38,539 nt of DNA from Nocardiopsis listeri (GTDB lineage: Bacteria; Actinomycetota; Actinomycetes; Streptosporangiales; Streptosporangiaceae), in assembly GCF_020741345.1 (NCBI RefSeq), contig NZ_DYZD01000464.1, positions 1 to 38,539 on the forward strand, given 5' to 3'. A program made the position numbers and the translations under genes. This document shows, piece by piece, positions 14,697 to 22,451 of this stretch (position 1 is the first letter of the stretch; each line of letters opens with the position of its first letter). The notes beneath the pieces were generated by a model that worked only from the letters and a program-made list of their open reading frames with translations, did not search any database and had not been told where the DNA came from.

Positions 14697-16268
14697 CTAC
14701 TGGCGGGAGACGGCCGAGGAGCCGCCGCGCAGCACGAACTTCTGGATCTTGCCGGTGGCGGTCTTGGGCAACCGGTCCACGAACTCCACCTGGGTCGGCG
14801 CCTTGAAGTGGGCGAGGTGCTCGCGGGTGAACGCGATCATCTCCGCCTCCGTGGTCGTGGCCCCCTCTTGGAGCACCACGAAGGCGCGCGGGGTCTCACC
14901 CCAGCGCTCGTGCGGCACACCCACGATCGCGGCCTCCAGGACGGCCGGGTGCCGTAGCAGCACGCCCTCCACCTCGACCGAGGAGATGTTCTCCCCACCG
15001 GAGATGATCACGTCCTTGATCCGGTCCTGGATCTCGGCGTAGCCGTCGGGGTGGATGACGGCCGCGTCCCCACTGCGGAACCAGCCGTCGCCCATGGCCT
15101 TCTCGGTGGCCTTGGGGTCGTTGTAGTACCCCTTCATGACGACGTTGCCGCGGACGGTGATCTGGCCGACGGTCTTGCCGTCCCAGGGCACCTCGTCTCC
15201 GTTGCCGTCCACCACGCGCAGTTCGCCGGAGGTGATGAGCTCGACGCCCTGACGGGCCTTGAGCCTGCCGCGGTCGCGCACCGACAGTTCCCGGTGTTCC
15301 GGGCGCGGCTCGCAGACGGTGATGAACGGGGCGGTCTCGGTCAGCCCGTACACGTGGGTGATGGTCCAGCCGAAGTCCTCCTCCAGCCGTTCGATGGTCT
15401 CCGAGGCGGGGGAGGCGCCGGCGGTGACCACGTGGACACCGGACGGGACGCTCCCACGGACCTCCTCCGGGGTGTTGGCGAGCATGATGAGCACGGTCGG
15501 CGCCGCGCACAGCCAGCTCACCTCCTCGGTCCGGATCAGTTCGAACACCCGTGCCGGATCCATCACCGGAAGGCACACGTGCGTGCCGCCCGCGGCGGTC
15601 ACCGTCCAGGTGTAGGTCCACCCGTTGGCGTGGAACATCGGGAGGGTCCACAGGTACTTCTGCCCCAGCTCGACGCGCAGGTGCAGCAGGGTGCCCACCG
15701 AGTTCATGTACGCGTTGCGGTGGGTGATCATCACCCCCTTGGGGCGGGCGGTGGTCCCCGACGTGTAGTTGATGGTGAGCAGATCGGTCTCGGCGATCTC
15801 CGGACGGTGGAAGTCCGGGGAGGCGGCCGCGATGAGCGCCTCGTAGTCCTCCCAACCCTCGCGAGAGCCTTCGAGTGCCACGAAGCGTTCCACCCCGGGC
15901 ATCCGATCGCGCACCGATTCCACGGCACCGAGTTGATCGGCGTGCACGCAGAGAACCTTGGCGCCGGAGTGGTTGACGATGTAGACGAAGTCCTCGGCGG
16001 TCAGCCGGAAGTTGACCGGGACGAGCACCGCGCCCAGCTGCGGGACGGCGTAGAACGATTCGAGCTGGGCGTGGGTGTTGGGCGCGATGTAGGCGACGCG
16101 GTCGCCCTTGGCCACCCCCATGGCCTGCAGGGCCGAGGACCAGCGGTCACAGCGGTCGAAGAACTGTTCGTAGGTCAGGCGCAGGTCCCGGTCGACCACC
16201 GCTTCGCGCTGTGGGTACAGCCTGCGGGTGCGGCGGGCGAACTCCAGCGGCGTCAGTGTGAGTTCCAA
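14697..16268 (-). CDS. AMP-forming acyl-CoA synthetase (medium/long-chain fatty-acid-CoA ligase type)
   Basis: A 523-residue adenylate-forming enzyme that activates a carboxylic acid with ATP and transfers it to CoA. All core motifs are present in order: INYTSGTTARPKGVM (A3 phosphate loop), YGLTETAPF (A5), GWFRSGDAA (A7), DRIKDVIISGGENISSVE (A8 hinge) and PKTATGKIQKFVLR with the catalytic lysine (A10). The sequence is of the AlkK/FadD-like type; substrate chain length is not predictable. The start appears to be TTG at 16268, with AAGGAGAGGG upstream; no ATG or GTG near the N-terminus fits as well. It lies 78 bases downstream of the amidohydrolase gene on the same strand and is probably co-transcribed with it. 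Confidence 0.92.
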   Translation of the reverse strand: MELTLTPLEFARRTRRLYPQREAVVDRDLRLTYEQFFDRCDRWSSALQAMGVAKGDRVAYIAPNTHAQLESFYAVPQLGAVLVPVNFRLTAEDFVYIVNHSGAKVLCVHADQLGAVESVRDRMPGVERFVALEGSREGWEDYEALIAAASPDFHRPEIAETDLLTINYTSGTTARPKGVMITHRNAYMNSVGTLLHLRVELGQKYLWTLPMFHANGWTYTWTVTAAGGTHVCLPVMDPARVFELIRTEEVSWLCAAPTVLIMLANTPEEVRGSVPSGVHVVTAGASPASETIERLEEDFGWTITHVYGLTETAPFITVCEPRPEHRELSVRDRGRLKARQGVELITSGELRVVDGNGDEVPWDGKTVGQITVRGNVVMKGYYNDPKATEKAMGDGWFRSGDAAVIHPDGYAEIQDRIKDVIISGGENISSVEVEGVLLRHPAVLEAAIVGVPHERWGETPRAFVVLQEGATTTEAEMIAFTREHLAHFKAPTQVEFVDRLPKTATGKIQKFVLRGGSSAVSRQ

Positions 16269-16346
16269 GGTGCCCTCTCCTTCGACTTCTACAGGTGCCG
16301 GTGTGGCTTGTGGTGTTATCAGGGCAGATGGTTCGTATGGGGACGG

Positions 16347-17267
16347 TCAGAGTCCGAACAGTCCGGCCGCGTTGTCGTGCAGGACCCCGCGCAACCAGTC
16401 GGACCCGAGGTCGAGGTCGACCAGGACCCGGATCTGCTCGAGGTAGGGATAGGGGATGTTCGGGAAGTCCGTACCCAACAGGACACGGTGTCCGAGGTCG
16501 CGCAGTCGTGGGAGTTCCGCGGGTGGGAAGGGCGACATTCGCTCTACGTAGGGCGTGAACGCCATGGTGGTGTCCAGGTGCACGCGTTCGTACCGTTCGA
16601 CCAGGTCCAGGAAGGCCGTGTACTCGGGCGCGCCGGCGTGGGCGACCACCGCGGTGAGTCGGGGATGGGCGCGCAGAACCTCGGAGAAGGGGCCTGGCCC
16701 GGTGAACCTTCCGGGCATCGGGCCGGAACCGCAGTGCACGACCACCGGGGTCCCGGCGTCGGCGAGCGTCCCCCACACGTCGGTGAGCAGCGGGTCGCGC
16801 GGGTCGTAGGCGCCCACCTGCAGGTGCGCCTTGAAGACCCGGGCGCCGGATTCGATCGCCTCGGCCACGTAGTCCTTGGCGTCGGGTTCGGGGTAGAAGG
16901 TGGCGCTGCGCAGACAGTCGGGGTTCTGTTCGGCGAAGGAGGCGGCCCAGGAGTTGAGCCAGCGGGCCATGTCCGGGCGGTGCGGATAGGACAGCGCGGT
17001 GAAGTACCGGACCCCGAGGTCGCGCAGGATGTCCAGACGCTCGTCCTGGTCGAAACGGTAGGTGATGGGCCAGACGCCGTCGCCGAGTGCGTCGAAGTAG
17101 GACCACACCTTGGTCAGGACGTTGTCGGGCATGAAATGGGTGTGCACGTCCACGAGACCGGGGAGGTCGAGCCCGAGCCAGACCCGGCGGACCTCGGTGC
17201 TCTCGTCGGACCCGGTGGGTGGTGAGATTCCAGTCACATCCTCCAGCTTATGGTCCGTCCGAACCAC
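16347..17267 (-). CDS. amidohydrolase_2 family metal-dependent hydrolase or decarboxylase
   Basis: A 306-residue TIM-barrel enzyme of the PF04909 group. Metal-site residues can be followed along the barrel: DVHTHF (H42, H44), FKAHLQVG (lysine and histidine on strand 4), VVVHCGSG, VVAHAGAPEY and LGTDFPN (the last-strand aspartate). This superfamily includes ACMSD-type decarboxylases and many uncharacterised hydrolases. GTG at 17267 is the longest reasonable start; a GTG at 17237 has GGAGG only two bases away, too close to be convincing. The pairing with an acyl-CoA synthetase suggests catabolism of an aromatic or acyl acid, but nothing in the sequence names the compound. Confidence 0.85.
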   Translation of the reverse strand: MVRTDHKLEDVTGISPPTGSDESTEVRRVWLGLDLPGLVDVHTHFMPDNVLTKVWSYFDALGDGVWPITYRFDQDERLDILRDLGVRYFTALSYPHRPDMARWLNSWAASFAEQNPDCLRSATFYPEPDAKDYVAEAIESGARVFKAHLQVGAYDPRDPLLTDVWGTLADAGTPVVVHCGSGPMPGRFTGPGPFSEVLRAHPRLTAVVAHAGAPEYTAFLDLVERYERVHLDTTMAFTPYVERMSPFPPAELPRLRDLGHRVLLGTDFPNIPYPYLEQIRVLVDLDLGSDWLRGVLHDNAAGLFGL

Positions 17268-17306
17268 GTTCGGAGCCGGGGCCGGCGACCGGCCGCCCGG
17301 CGGAGT

Positions 17307-17362
17307 GTTCGGTGCGGCCCGGCCCCCGGGAGCCGGGTGGCACCCGGGGGCCGGTCCCGAAC
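17307..17362 (-). terminator. long GC-rich hairpin, probable terminator of the DUF6924-like gene
   Basis: CCGGCCCCCGGG (17319-17330) pairs with CCCGGGGGCCGG (17343-17354), a 12-bp perfect stem, and outside an internal loop GTTCGG (17307-17312) pairs with CCGAAC (17357-17362). It lies 72 bases beyond the stop at 17434 and 40 bases before the amidohydrolase start on the same strand, so it probably separates the two units. Confidence 0.7.
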
Positions 17363-17433
17363 AGTTCGTTCAGGTGAGACGCCCGGAACCGGAGCCGGGT
17401 ATCTCGGTCCTCGGCCCTGGGAGCTCCGTGCCC

Positions 17434-17892
17434 TCACAGGGCCTCGCCGCCGTCCTCGTGCTCCAACTCCCAGTGCGGGATGAACCCCCGCCGCGGTCGA
17501 AGTCGTCGTGGTCCCTGGGGAGGGGCTGAAGGCCAGGAGGGGCGGTGCACGGGGTCGGCCGTGGTGCGGTCGTCGGCCGGCAACACCAGGTCCGGGCGCC
17601 ATGGGCCGGCCCGCTCCATGGCCGAGTGGACCTTGGCGGTGGTGGCGTTCCGCCAGGCGGGGTCGTCCACCAGGAGCAGGCGCTTGTCGGTTTGAGGGGG
17701 AACGGCCTCCGGGTCACCGTGTTCCGGCCGGGAAAGCGATGGGTGCGAAAGCACGCCGGGCAGGTCGGCCAGGTACGAGAGCGTGTCCTGCCACGCGTCC
17801 TGGTCGTCGTGGGCGGTACGCACCACGAGGAAGCCCGGAATCTCCTCGTCTGTGGGGAGGGACGGAAGGAAGAGCGGGGAAGGGGGCCGCAC
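17434..17892 (-). CDS. DUF6924-like protein with probable compensating indels
   Basis: A 152-residue reading whose parts resemble the actinobacterial DUF6924 family: FLVVRTAHDDQDAWQDTL, LLLVDDPAWRNATTAKV and LVLPADDRTTADPVH, then GFIPHWELEHEDGGEAL at the end. Between VHR and GFIP the annotated frame has many codons ending in A or T, whereas the two other frames in turn give GC-ending codons (LLAFSPSP, then RDHDDFDRG). Three single-base losses in the runs at 17539-17542, 17517-17520 and 17485-17489 would explain this and restore the frame. The start is uncertain; GTG at 17892 is a compromise without a Shine-Dalgarno site, and the longer frame to 18447 is not coding. Confidence 0.6.
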   Translation of the reverse strand: MRPPSPLFLPSLPTDEEIPGFLVVRTAHDDQDAWQDTLSYLADLPGVLSHPSLSRPEHGDPEAVPPQTDKRLLLVDDPAWRNATTAKVHSAMERAGPWRPDLVLPADDRTTADPVHRPSWPSAPPQGPRRLRPRRGFIPHWELEHEDGGEAL

Positions 17893-18098
17893 GGGAGGCG
17901 GCTTGCACTCGGTGAAAGTGGTGGAGGGCCTGGACAGCGCGCCGTGGTGACAAAGCGGCGCGCAATGCGCGTTCGGGAGAACGCCGTGAACCGACCGGTC
18001 TTTTGAGGACCACGTACCAGGACATGCGATTCGAGAGCGGCGCGGGGCTCCCCGCCCACCGGCTCCGGCACGGGTGAGGCCGAGTGGAGCGCTCGGGG

Positions 18099-18127
18099 CC
18101 CACCCCGCTCCGGGGGAGCGGGGTGGG
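18099..18127. terminator. hairpin terminator after the EamA gene
   Basis: CCCACCCCGCTC (18099-18110) and GAGCGGGGTGGG (18116-18127) form a perfect 12-bp stem with a five-base loop, 19 bases beyond the EamA stop on the minus strand. The 206 bases between here and the DUF6924-like start hold no gene that I can support. Confidence 0.85.
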
Positions 18128-18146
18128 ACCGCGTCGCGGAGCGGGT

Positions 18147-18986
18147 TCAAAGGGCCAGGAGGAGGACCCCGACGACCACCACCACCGAGGCGACGACGCG
18201 CACCGGCCCGAACCGTTCGCGGAAGAAGACCAGGCCGATGACGGCCGCGAAGACGATGCTGGTCTCGCGCAGTGCCGCGATGCCGGCGACCGCCCCCGAC
18301 AGCTGGGCCCACAGCACCAGCCCGTACGCGCCCGCGCTCACCGCCCCGCCCATCAGTCCGGCCTTCCACATGGGACGCAGTTGCTCCACCAGCCTTCCTC
18401 GCCGGGTGGCCAGGGCGACCAGGAAGAACACCGGTCCTTGGAGACACATGACCCAGGCGATGTACCCGAGCGGGTTCTCCGTGAGGCGCACACCGTAGGC
18501 GTCCACCACCGTGTAGGTGGCGATGGCGAGCCCCGTGGCGAAGGCCGCCAGGAGCGCGGGGGCGTGCTCCCTACGAGGCATGCCGTTCGCGAACACCAGC
18601 ACCATCAGCCCCGCGGAGACCACGAGCACCCCGGCGAGTTCGTTCGGCGGCAGGACGTCGCCGAGCGCCACCACACCGATGAGCGCCACCACCCACGGGG
18701 CGGTGCCACGCGCCAACGGGTACACCTGACCGAAGTCACCGGTCCGGTAGGACAGCATCAGCAGGCACAGGTAGAGCACGTGCGCGACGAGCGAGCCGAG
18801 CAGGACCGGCCAGGCCTCGACCGGCGGGAGACCGGCCACGAACAACAGGGGCAGGGTGGCGAGCATCCCGCCGAGCCCGATGAGGGCGAACCCGAGGAGT
18901 CGGTCGGTGATGGCGTGTGCGATCGCGTTCCACGTGGCGTGGAGAAGCGCGGCCACCAGGACCGCGGCGAAGATGGGTGTGGTCAT
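18147..18986 (-). CDS. EamA/DMT superfamily permease
   Basis: A 279-residue integral membrane protein with about ten hydrophobic segments in two five-helix halves, the EamA (drug/metabolite transporter) layout. The N-terminal HATWNAIAHA and the end-of-half motifs YPLARGTAPWVVALIGV, with the expected glycine/proline pattern, and ALRETSIVFAAVIGLVFFRE are characteristic. Substrates of this family range from amino acids to sugar phosphates and cannot be predicted. ATG at 18986 has AGAGG five bases upstream. An Lrp-family regulator is encoded upstream on the same strand, 106 bases away; Lrp proteins often control amino-acid exporters, so a link is plausible but unproven. Confidence 0.92.
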   Translation of the reverse strand: MTTPIFAAVLVAALLHATWNAIAHAITDRLLGFALIGLGGMLATLPLLFVAGLPPVEAWPVLLGSLVAHVLYLCLLMLSYRTGDFGQVYPLARGTAPWVVALIGVVALGDVLPPNELAGVLVVSAGLMVLVFANGMPRREHAPALLAAFATGLAIATYTVVDAYGVRLTENPLGYIAWVMCLQGPVFFLVALATRRGRLVEQLRPMWKAGLMGGAVSAGAYGLVLWAQLSGAVAGIAALRETSIVFAAVIGLVFFRERFGPVRVVASVVVVVGVLLLAL

Positions 18987-19092
18987 TGGACCTCTTGGGC
19001 GGGGTTCGGTGGATCCCGCAAGAGTAGGACCCGGCCCTCGTCCTCGGTCCGGCCGGGTTCGTCCACAGGGTGTGGGCGGTCGGCCTCTCGAC

Positions 19093-19566
19093 TCAGCGAC
19101 GGGTGCGGGCGGGGGTGACGCCGTGGTTGCGCAGGTGCTCGTAGACGATCGACGCGCGCACGTCGGCCACCTCCGGGCGTTCGGTGAGCTTGTCCACCAC
19201 GAACGCGTACAGGCTGTTGTTGTCCGGCAGGGCGACGTGCACCAGGAAGTCCTCCTCGCCCGACGTCACGAAGACCGACAGCGTTTCCGGCAGGGAACGG
19301 ACCCAGTCGCGGAACGCTTCGATGTTGTGACGCGATGGTTTCACGACGCTGACGGTGATGAGCGCCTGGACCGGGCGACCGATCAGTTCCAGGTCCACGT
19401 CCAGCAGTGAGCCGCGAATCACACCCCTTTCCCGCAGTGCTCGGGTCCGATCGAGCGTCGTGGTGGGCGACGCGCCCACCGCCGCGGCCACGTCGCGGTT
19501 GGTCTTCCGTGCGTCCGACTGGAGTTCGGCCAGAATCGCCGTATCAAGTTCGTCAATATCAGCCAT
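19093..19566 (-). CDS. Lrp/AsnC family transcriptional regulator
   Basis: A 157-residue regulator with the standard two-part structure: an N-terminal helix-turn-helix (DELDTAILAELQSDARKTNR, then VAAAVGASPTTTLDRTRALRE) and a C-terminal RAM/AsnC ligand-binding domain (ALITVSVVKPS to VRASIVYEHL). Lrp proteins sense amino acids or related metabolites as octamers or dimers. The gene is divergent from the MFS exporter at 19755 and upstream of the EamA permease, so either transporter may be the target. The dyads at 19581-19619, within 55 bases of its start, are a likely autoregulatory site. ATG at 19566 starts the family's usual MADIDELD sequence. Confidence 0.92.
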   Translation of the reverse strand: MADIDELDTAILAELQSDARKTNRDVAAAVGASPTTTLDRTRALRERGVIRGSLLDVDLELIGRPVQALITVSVVKPSRHNIEAFRDWVRSLPETLSVFVTSGEEDFLVHVALPDNNSLYAFVVDKLTERPEVADVRASIVYEHLRNHGVTPARTRR

Positions 19567-19580
19567 GTGCGGAGTCTAGC

Positions 19581-19619
19581 CGTACTTGATACGGAATGTT
19601 GAGTTCAACTCCGGAACAT
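19581..19619. promoter_or_regulatory. operator-like dyads in the Lrp/MFS divergent region
   Basis: CGTA (19581-19584) pairs with TACG (19590-19593); GTTGA-GT-TCAAC (19598-19609) is a perfect palindrome flanked by CGGA (19592-19595) and TCCG (19610-19613) and by ATGTT (19596-19600) and AACAT (19615-19619). Nested A/T-containing dyads of this kind are typical of Lrp binding regions. The rest of the leader up to 19754 holds another hairpin, TGGTGC (19710-19715) with GCACCA (19722-19727). Confidence 0.5.
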
Positions 19620-19754
19620 GCGTAACATCTGAGGGAAAAGGTCGTATTTGGCTCGCCAGGGAGCGATCCTCTCCTGGGCGGCAACGTCGCCCGCCGGTCG
19701 GCCACGCCCTGGTGCAACGACGCACCACCGCACAACAAAGGGACGTCCGCCACC

Positions 19755-21104
19755 ATGAGACCTTCCTCTGTCGCGCCCGGCACCGACCGATCGTCGGTAC
19801 GCCCTGGAACACGGGGCCGCGTCCTGGCCCTGGTCGCGATCGTCTGCGCGGCGCTCAACCTGCGCCTCGTCGTCACCTCACTGTCTCCGCTGCTGACCAC
19901 CGTGGGCGAGGAACTCGGGTTCACCGCCACCGTCGTCGGTGTCTTCGGCACCCTGCCGTTGGTCGCCTTCGCGATCTTCGGCCTGGTCACTCCTGCGATC
20001 ATGCGTCGCCTGGGGGCCGAGGCCACGGCGGCCCTGAGCATGCTGCTCACCGGGATCGGTCAGGTCCTGCGGGCCTTCGCCCCCGACACCGGCGCGCTGC
20101 TCGCGCTCACCGGCATCGCCCTCACCGGAGCGGCCCTCGGCAACGTCGTGCTGCCGCCCCTGATCAAGCAGTACTTCCCCGACCGAATCGCCACGCTGAG
20201 CACCGTCCAGATGGTCGCGATCCACCTCGGCGCGCTCTTCCCACCGTTGGTGGCCGTGCCCCTGGCCGAAGTCGTCGGTTGGCGGGTCGCCCTGGGCGCA
20301 TGGTCGGGCATCGCCCTCGTCGCCGCCCTCCTGTGGGCCGTGCAGTGGCGCCGGCGCGGCCCCGTGGCCTCTCCGAGCACGACCATGGGCGATGATCGGC
20401 CCCTGGCCCGTCCCATCCCGCGGATCGGTATGGCCTGGAGAATGGCCCTGCTCTTCGGCATGGTCACCTGGAACGTCTTCACGCTGTTCACGTGGCTTCC
20501 CACCCTGTTGAGCGACGCCGGGCACGGCCCCGCCGCCGCGGGGAGCATGGTCTCGCTGATGGTCGGCACCAGCCTGATGTTCGGCCTGGTCGCACCCGCG
20601 GTCACCCTGCGCACCGCCAACACCTTCCCGGTCGTGGCCCTGGGGCTGGCCGGTTACGGGATCGGTTACCTGGGCGTGGCGCTGGCACCGGGACTCGCCG
20701 TCGTGTGGGTCCTCTTCCTTGGGCTGGGCACCAGTCTGTTCGTGGTCACCATGACCATGATCAACGCCCGAAGCTCCACCGCGCGGGGCGCCGCCGCCCT
20801 GTCCGGGTTCGTGCAGGGTGCCGGCAGCGGGATCGCCCTGGGCGGGCCGCTGCTGTTCGGTCTGCTGAGCGAGCTCACCGGAGGCTGGACCGCCTCCTAC
20901 GTCCTCGTCGCCGGAGGTTCGCTCGTGGTGGCGGCGGTCGTCGCCCACGTCGAACGCACCCCGTGGACCATCGAAGCTGCGGCACGGGGACGGCATCCCC
21001 GTCGAGACCGGTCGGAGCTCCTTCACGACCGATCGGACGTCGCGCCCGCCCGGGCACTACGCTGTGGACCGGAAACGGCCATGGTGTGTGAGGGGGAGCG
21101 ATGA
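19755..21104 (+). CDS. CynX/NimT-type MFS transporter
   Basis: A 449-residue major facilitator with 12 hydrophobic segments. The N-terminal ALNLRLVVTSLSPLL after the first helix and GFTATVVGVFGTLPLV are hallmarks of the CynX/NimT (cyanate/2-nitroimidazole) group, most members of which are uncharacterised exporters. The last ~50 residues are hydrophilic and arginine-rich, longer than usual, and lie over the promoter-proximal part of the next gene. ATG at 19755 has AAAGGGA about eleven bases upstream. The stop overlaps the TetR start by four bases, so the transporter and its probable regulator are translationally coupled; a divergent Lrp regulator flanks the other side. Confidence 0.9.
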   Translation: MRPSSVAPGTDRSSVRPGTRGRVLALVAIVCAALNLRLVVTSLSPLLTTVGEELGFTATVVGVFGTLPLVAFAIFGLVTPAIMRRLGAEATAALSMLLTGIGQVLRAFAPDTGALLALTGIALTGAALGNVVLPPLIKQYFPDRIATLSTVQMVAIHLGALFPPLVAVPLAEVVGWRVALGAWSGIALVAALLWAVQWRRRGPVASPSTTMGDDRPLARPIPRIGMAWRMALLFGMVTWNVFTLFTWLPTLLSDAGHGPAAAGSMVSLMVGTSLMFGLVAPAVTLRTANTFPVVALGLAGYGIGYLGVALAPGLAVVWVLFLGLGTSLFVVTMTMINARSSTARGAAALSGFVQGAGSGIALGGPLLFGLLSELTGGWTASYVLVAGGSLVVAAVVAHVERTPWTIEAAARGRHPRRDRSELLHDRSDVAPARALRCGPETAMVCEGER

Positions 21105-21823
21105 CCGCACCGGTGCGGCGGGCGCGACTGCGAGCGGCCACCATGGCGGAGGCCCGGGAGGTTGCCCGCCGGCTGCTGGTGGAGCGTGGCACCTCCGCGG
21201 TCACGGTGAACGCCGTCGCCCGCGAGATGGGGATGAGCGGTCCGGCGCTCTACCGGTACTTCACCGGTCACGAGGAACTGGTCGAGGCGATCACCATCGA
21301 CTTCTTCCGGGAGCTGACCGGGGTGATCACCGCGGCACGCGACGTCCACGCCGGCGAGGACGCGGGCGTCCGTCTCCTGGCGATGTGCCGGGCGATGCGC
21401 GGGTGGGCGGTCGCCCACCCGGCCGAGTTCGAGTGGACCTTCGCCCGACCCGCGCGAATCCCACGCGGGCCCAGGCGGGAGGAGTCCCCCCGGTTCCAGG
21501 CCGGTGACGGGTTCGAGAAGGTCTTCCTCGGGGAGTTCGTCGACCTGTGGGAGGGACCCGGGTTCCCGGTTCCCGAGGCCACCCGGCTGGGGCCCGCCCT
21601 GTGGGGGCAGCTGTGTTCCTACTCGGAGAGGATCGACGGCGCCCTTCCGCCGTCGGCCGCGCACGTGTTCCTGTCGACCTGGACGCGGATCTACGGGTTG
21701 TTGTGCATGGAGGTCCTGCACCAGTTGGACTTCGCGTACTCGGATGTCGGGCCGCTCTTCGAGGAGTGTCTGCACGAGGTCTGTGCTTCCTTGGGTCTGG
21801 AGTACACGCCTCCTTCCGATTGA
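21101..21823 (+). CDS. TetR family regulator with WHG-type C-terminal domain
   Basis: A 240-residue repressor-like protein. The N-terminal helix-turn-helix is AREVARRLLVERGTSAVTVN followed by VAREMGMSGPALYRYFTGHE, a classical TetR DNA-binding domain. The C-terminal domain contains WAVAHPAEFEWTFA, LWGQLCSYSERIDG and the closing IYGLLCMEVLHQ, as in the WHG-domain TetR group of actinobacteria. It begins in an ATGA overlap with the MFS stop, which argues that it controls that transporter. The palindrome at 21871-21893, just after its stop, is another possible target. Confidence 0.9.
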   Translation: MTAPVRRARLRAATMAEAREVARRLLVERGTSAVTVNAVAREMGMSGPALYRYFTGHEELVEAITIDFFRELTGVITAARDVHAGEDAGVRLLAMCRAMRGWAVAHPAEFEWTFARPARIPRGPRREESPRFQAGDGFEKVFLGEFVDLWEGPGFPVPEATRLGPALWGQLCSYSERIDGALPPSAAHVFLSTWTRIYGLLCMEVLHQLDFAYSDVGPLFEECLHEVCASLGLEYTPPSD

Positions 21824-21846
21824 TCGTTCGCCGGTCCCGATGACGC

Positions 21847-21893
21847 TTGACAGCCCGGGGTGCTCGCCTGTTGAGTTAGAGGGTCTAACTAAA
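21847..21893 (+). promoter_or_regulatory. promoter-like TTGACA and operator palindrome AGTTAGA-GGG-TCTAACT
   Basis: TTGACA at 21847-21852 is a consensus -35 hexamer. About 20 bases downstream lies the 17-base perfect palindrome AGTTAGA-GGG-TCTAACT (21874-21890); with flanking TT/AA it extends to 21871-21893 with one mismatch. It covers the position where a -10 hexamer would sit, the usual arrangement for repression by a TetR- or MarR-type dimer. It lies 50 bases after the TetR gene. Confidence 0.55.
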
Positions 21894-21921
21894 ATGAGAT
21901 CTTCTATTCAGGGAGTGCGGC

Positions 21922-22062
21922 ATGGTGGGCGAAGGTGTTCGGCGAAAGTCGGTCAACCCCCTGGTGAACCACTTCGGGCGGCATCGGTCCGAGGGGGTGG
22001 TCATCGAGGCGGGCCGGGTCAAGGCCTTCTGGGCCCCCGGGAAGAAGGGACTGCACCACTGA
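21922..22062 (+). CDS. possible 46-residue basic protein of unknown function
   Basis: A short ORF downstream of the operator palindrome, with GGGAG about eight bases before its ATG. The peptide begins MVGEGVRRKSVNPLVNH and ends KAFWAPGKKGLHH; it is basic and has no hydrophobic segment. The combination of consensus -35, operator, ribosome site and ATG suggests an expressed small gene, but the length is too short for codon statistics to decide, and I recognise no family. It could instead be a remnant of a longer gene. Confidence 0.35.
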   Translation: MVGEGVRRKSVNPLVNHFGRHRSEGVVIEAGRVKAFWAPGKKGLHH

Positions 22063-22287
22063 GTCCGTTCCTGACCGTCGGTCGGAGACCAAAAAGGGAA
22101 AACCGGTGACGGACGGTCACCCGAAATCGTCACTCTCGTCCCTGTGAGTGCCCTGAGCCCCATTTCCTTGGGGCGAAAGGCACAGGGAGAACAGGCGCAT
22201 GCACGTGCACGAACGGCCAATAGTGGCCACTTTCACGGATATGCGTCACATGCGGTCTCAGAAGCTCGCCAATGCCTGCAACGGGCG
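22063..22287. other. structured intergenic segment with several inverted repeats
   Basis: No gene is supported here. Inverted repeats follow one another: GGTGAC (22105-22110) with GTCACC (22116-22121); CCCTGTG (22140-22146) with CACAGGG (22181-22187), enclosing GCCCC (22157-22161) with GGGGC (22170-22174); and GGCCA (22215-22219) with TGGCC (22224-22228). The second set forms a two-helix hairpin of 48 bases that could be a terminator of the small gene upstream or a structured RNA element. Confidence 0.4.
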
Positions 22288-22416
22288 CATAATGGCGACA
22301 TGAGCATCCCACCCCCCGCACGCCCTTATTTCGCGTACCCCGAATTCCCTCCCTGATCGCCTCGACCCCGATGGGAACAACGGCTCAGCACGCCGTCGGT
22401 GGGGTCGGGGCACCCC
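22288..22416 (+). promoter_or_regulatory. putative attenuator: -10 box, leaderless proline-rich uORF and alternative hairpins
   Basis: CATAAT (22288-22293) is a -10-like hexamer placed so that transcription would start at about 22300, the A of an ATG. The 18-codon ORF 22300-22356 encodes MSIPPPARPYFAYPEFPP, with PPP early and FPP just before the stop, both potential ribosome-slowing motifs. Seven bases later CGACCCC (22363-22369) can pair with GGGGTCG (22401-22407), with ACGGC/GCCGT inside; alternatively GGGGT (22401-22405) pairs with ACCCC (22412-22416). The MFS start is at 22452. No good -35 element is visible. Confidence 0.45.
22300..22356 (+). CDS. possible 18-residue proline-rich leader peptide
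   Basis: ATG at 22300, stop at 22354-22356, peptide MSIPPPARPYFAYPEFPP with seven prolines. There is no Shine-Dalgarno site, but the position six bases after a CATAAT hexamer fits a leaderless transcript. It would be a regulatory uORF for the downstream MFS exporter rather than a functional protein. Chance occurrence of so short a frame cannot be excluded. Confidence 0.35.
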   Translation: MSIPPPARPYFAYPEFPP

Positions 22417-22451
22417 GGCTCCCACGGGCACACCACGGGAAGTCGCACACA

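Noticed and set aside
15051-17225. 724-codon open frame on the plus strand opposite the acyl-CoA synthetase and amidohydrolase
   Set aside because: It is the GC-driven antisense shadow of two well-identified genes; the peptide has no recognisable motifs and is rich in Gly, Val and His.
17893-18447. N-terminal extension of the DUF6924-like frame
   Set aside because: The extension is Arg/Gly/Pro-rich, overlaps the EamA gene antisense and crosses its 12-bp terminator; the true start is probably near 17892.
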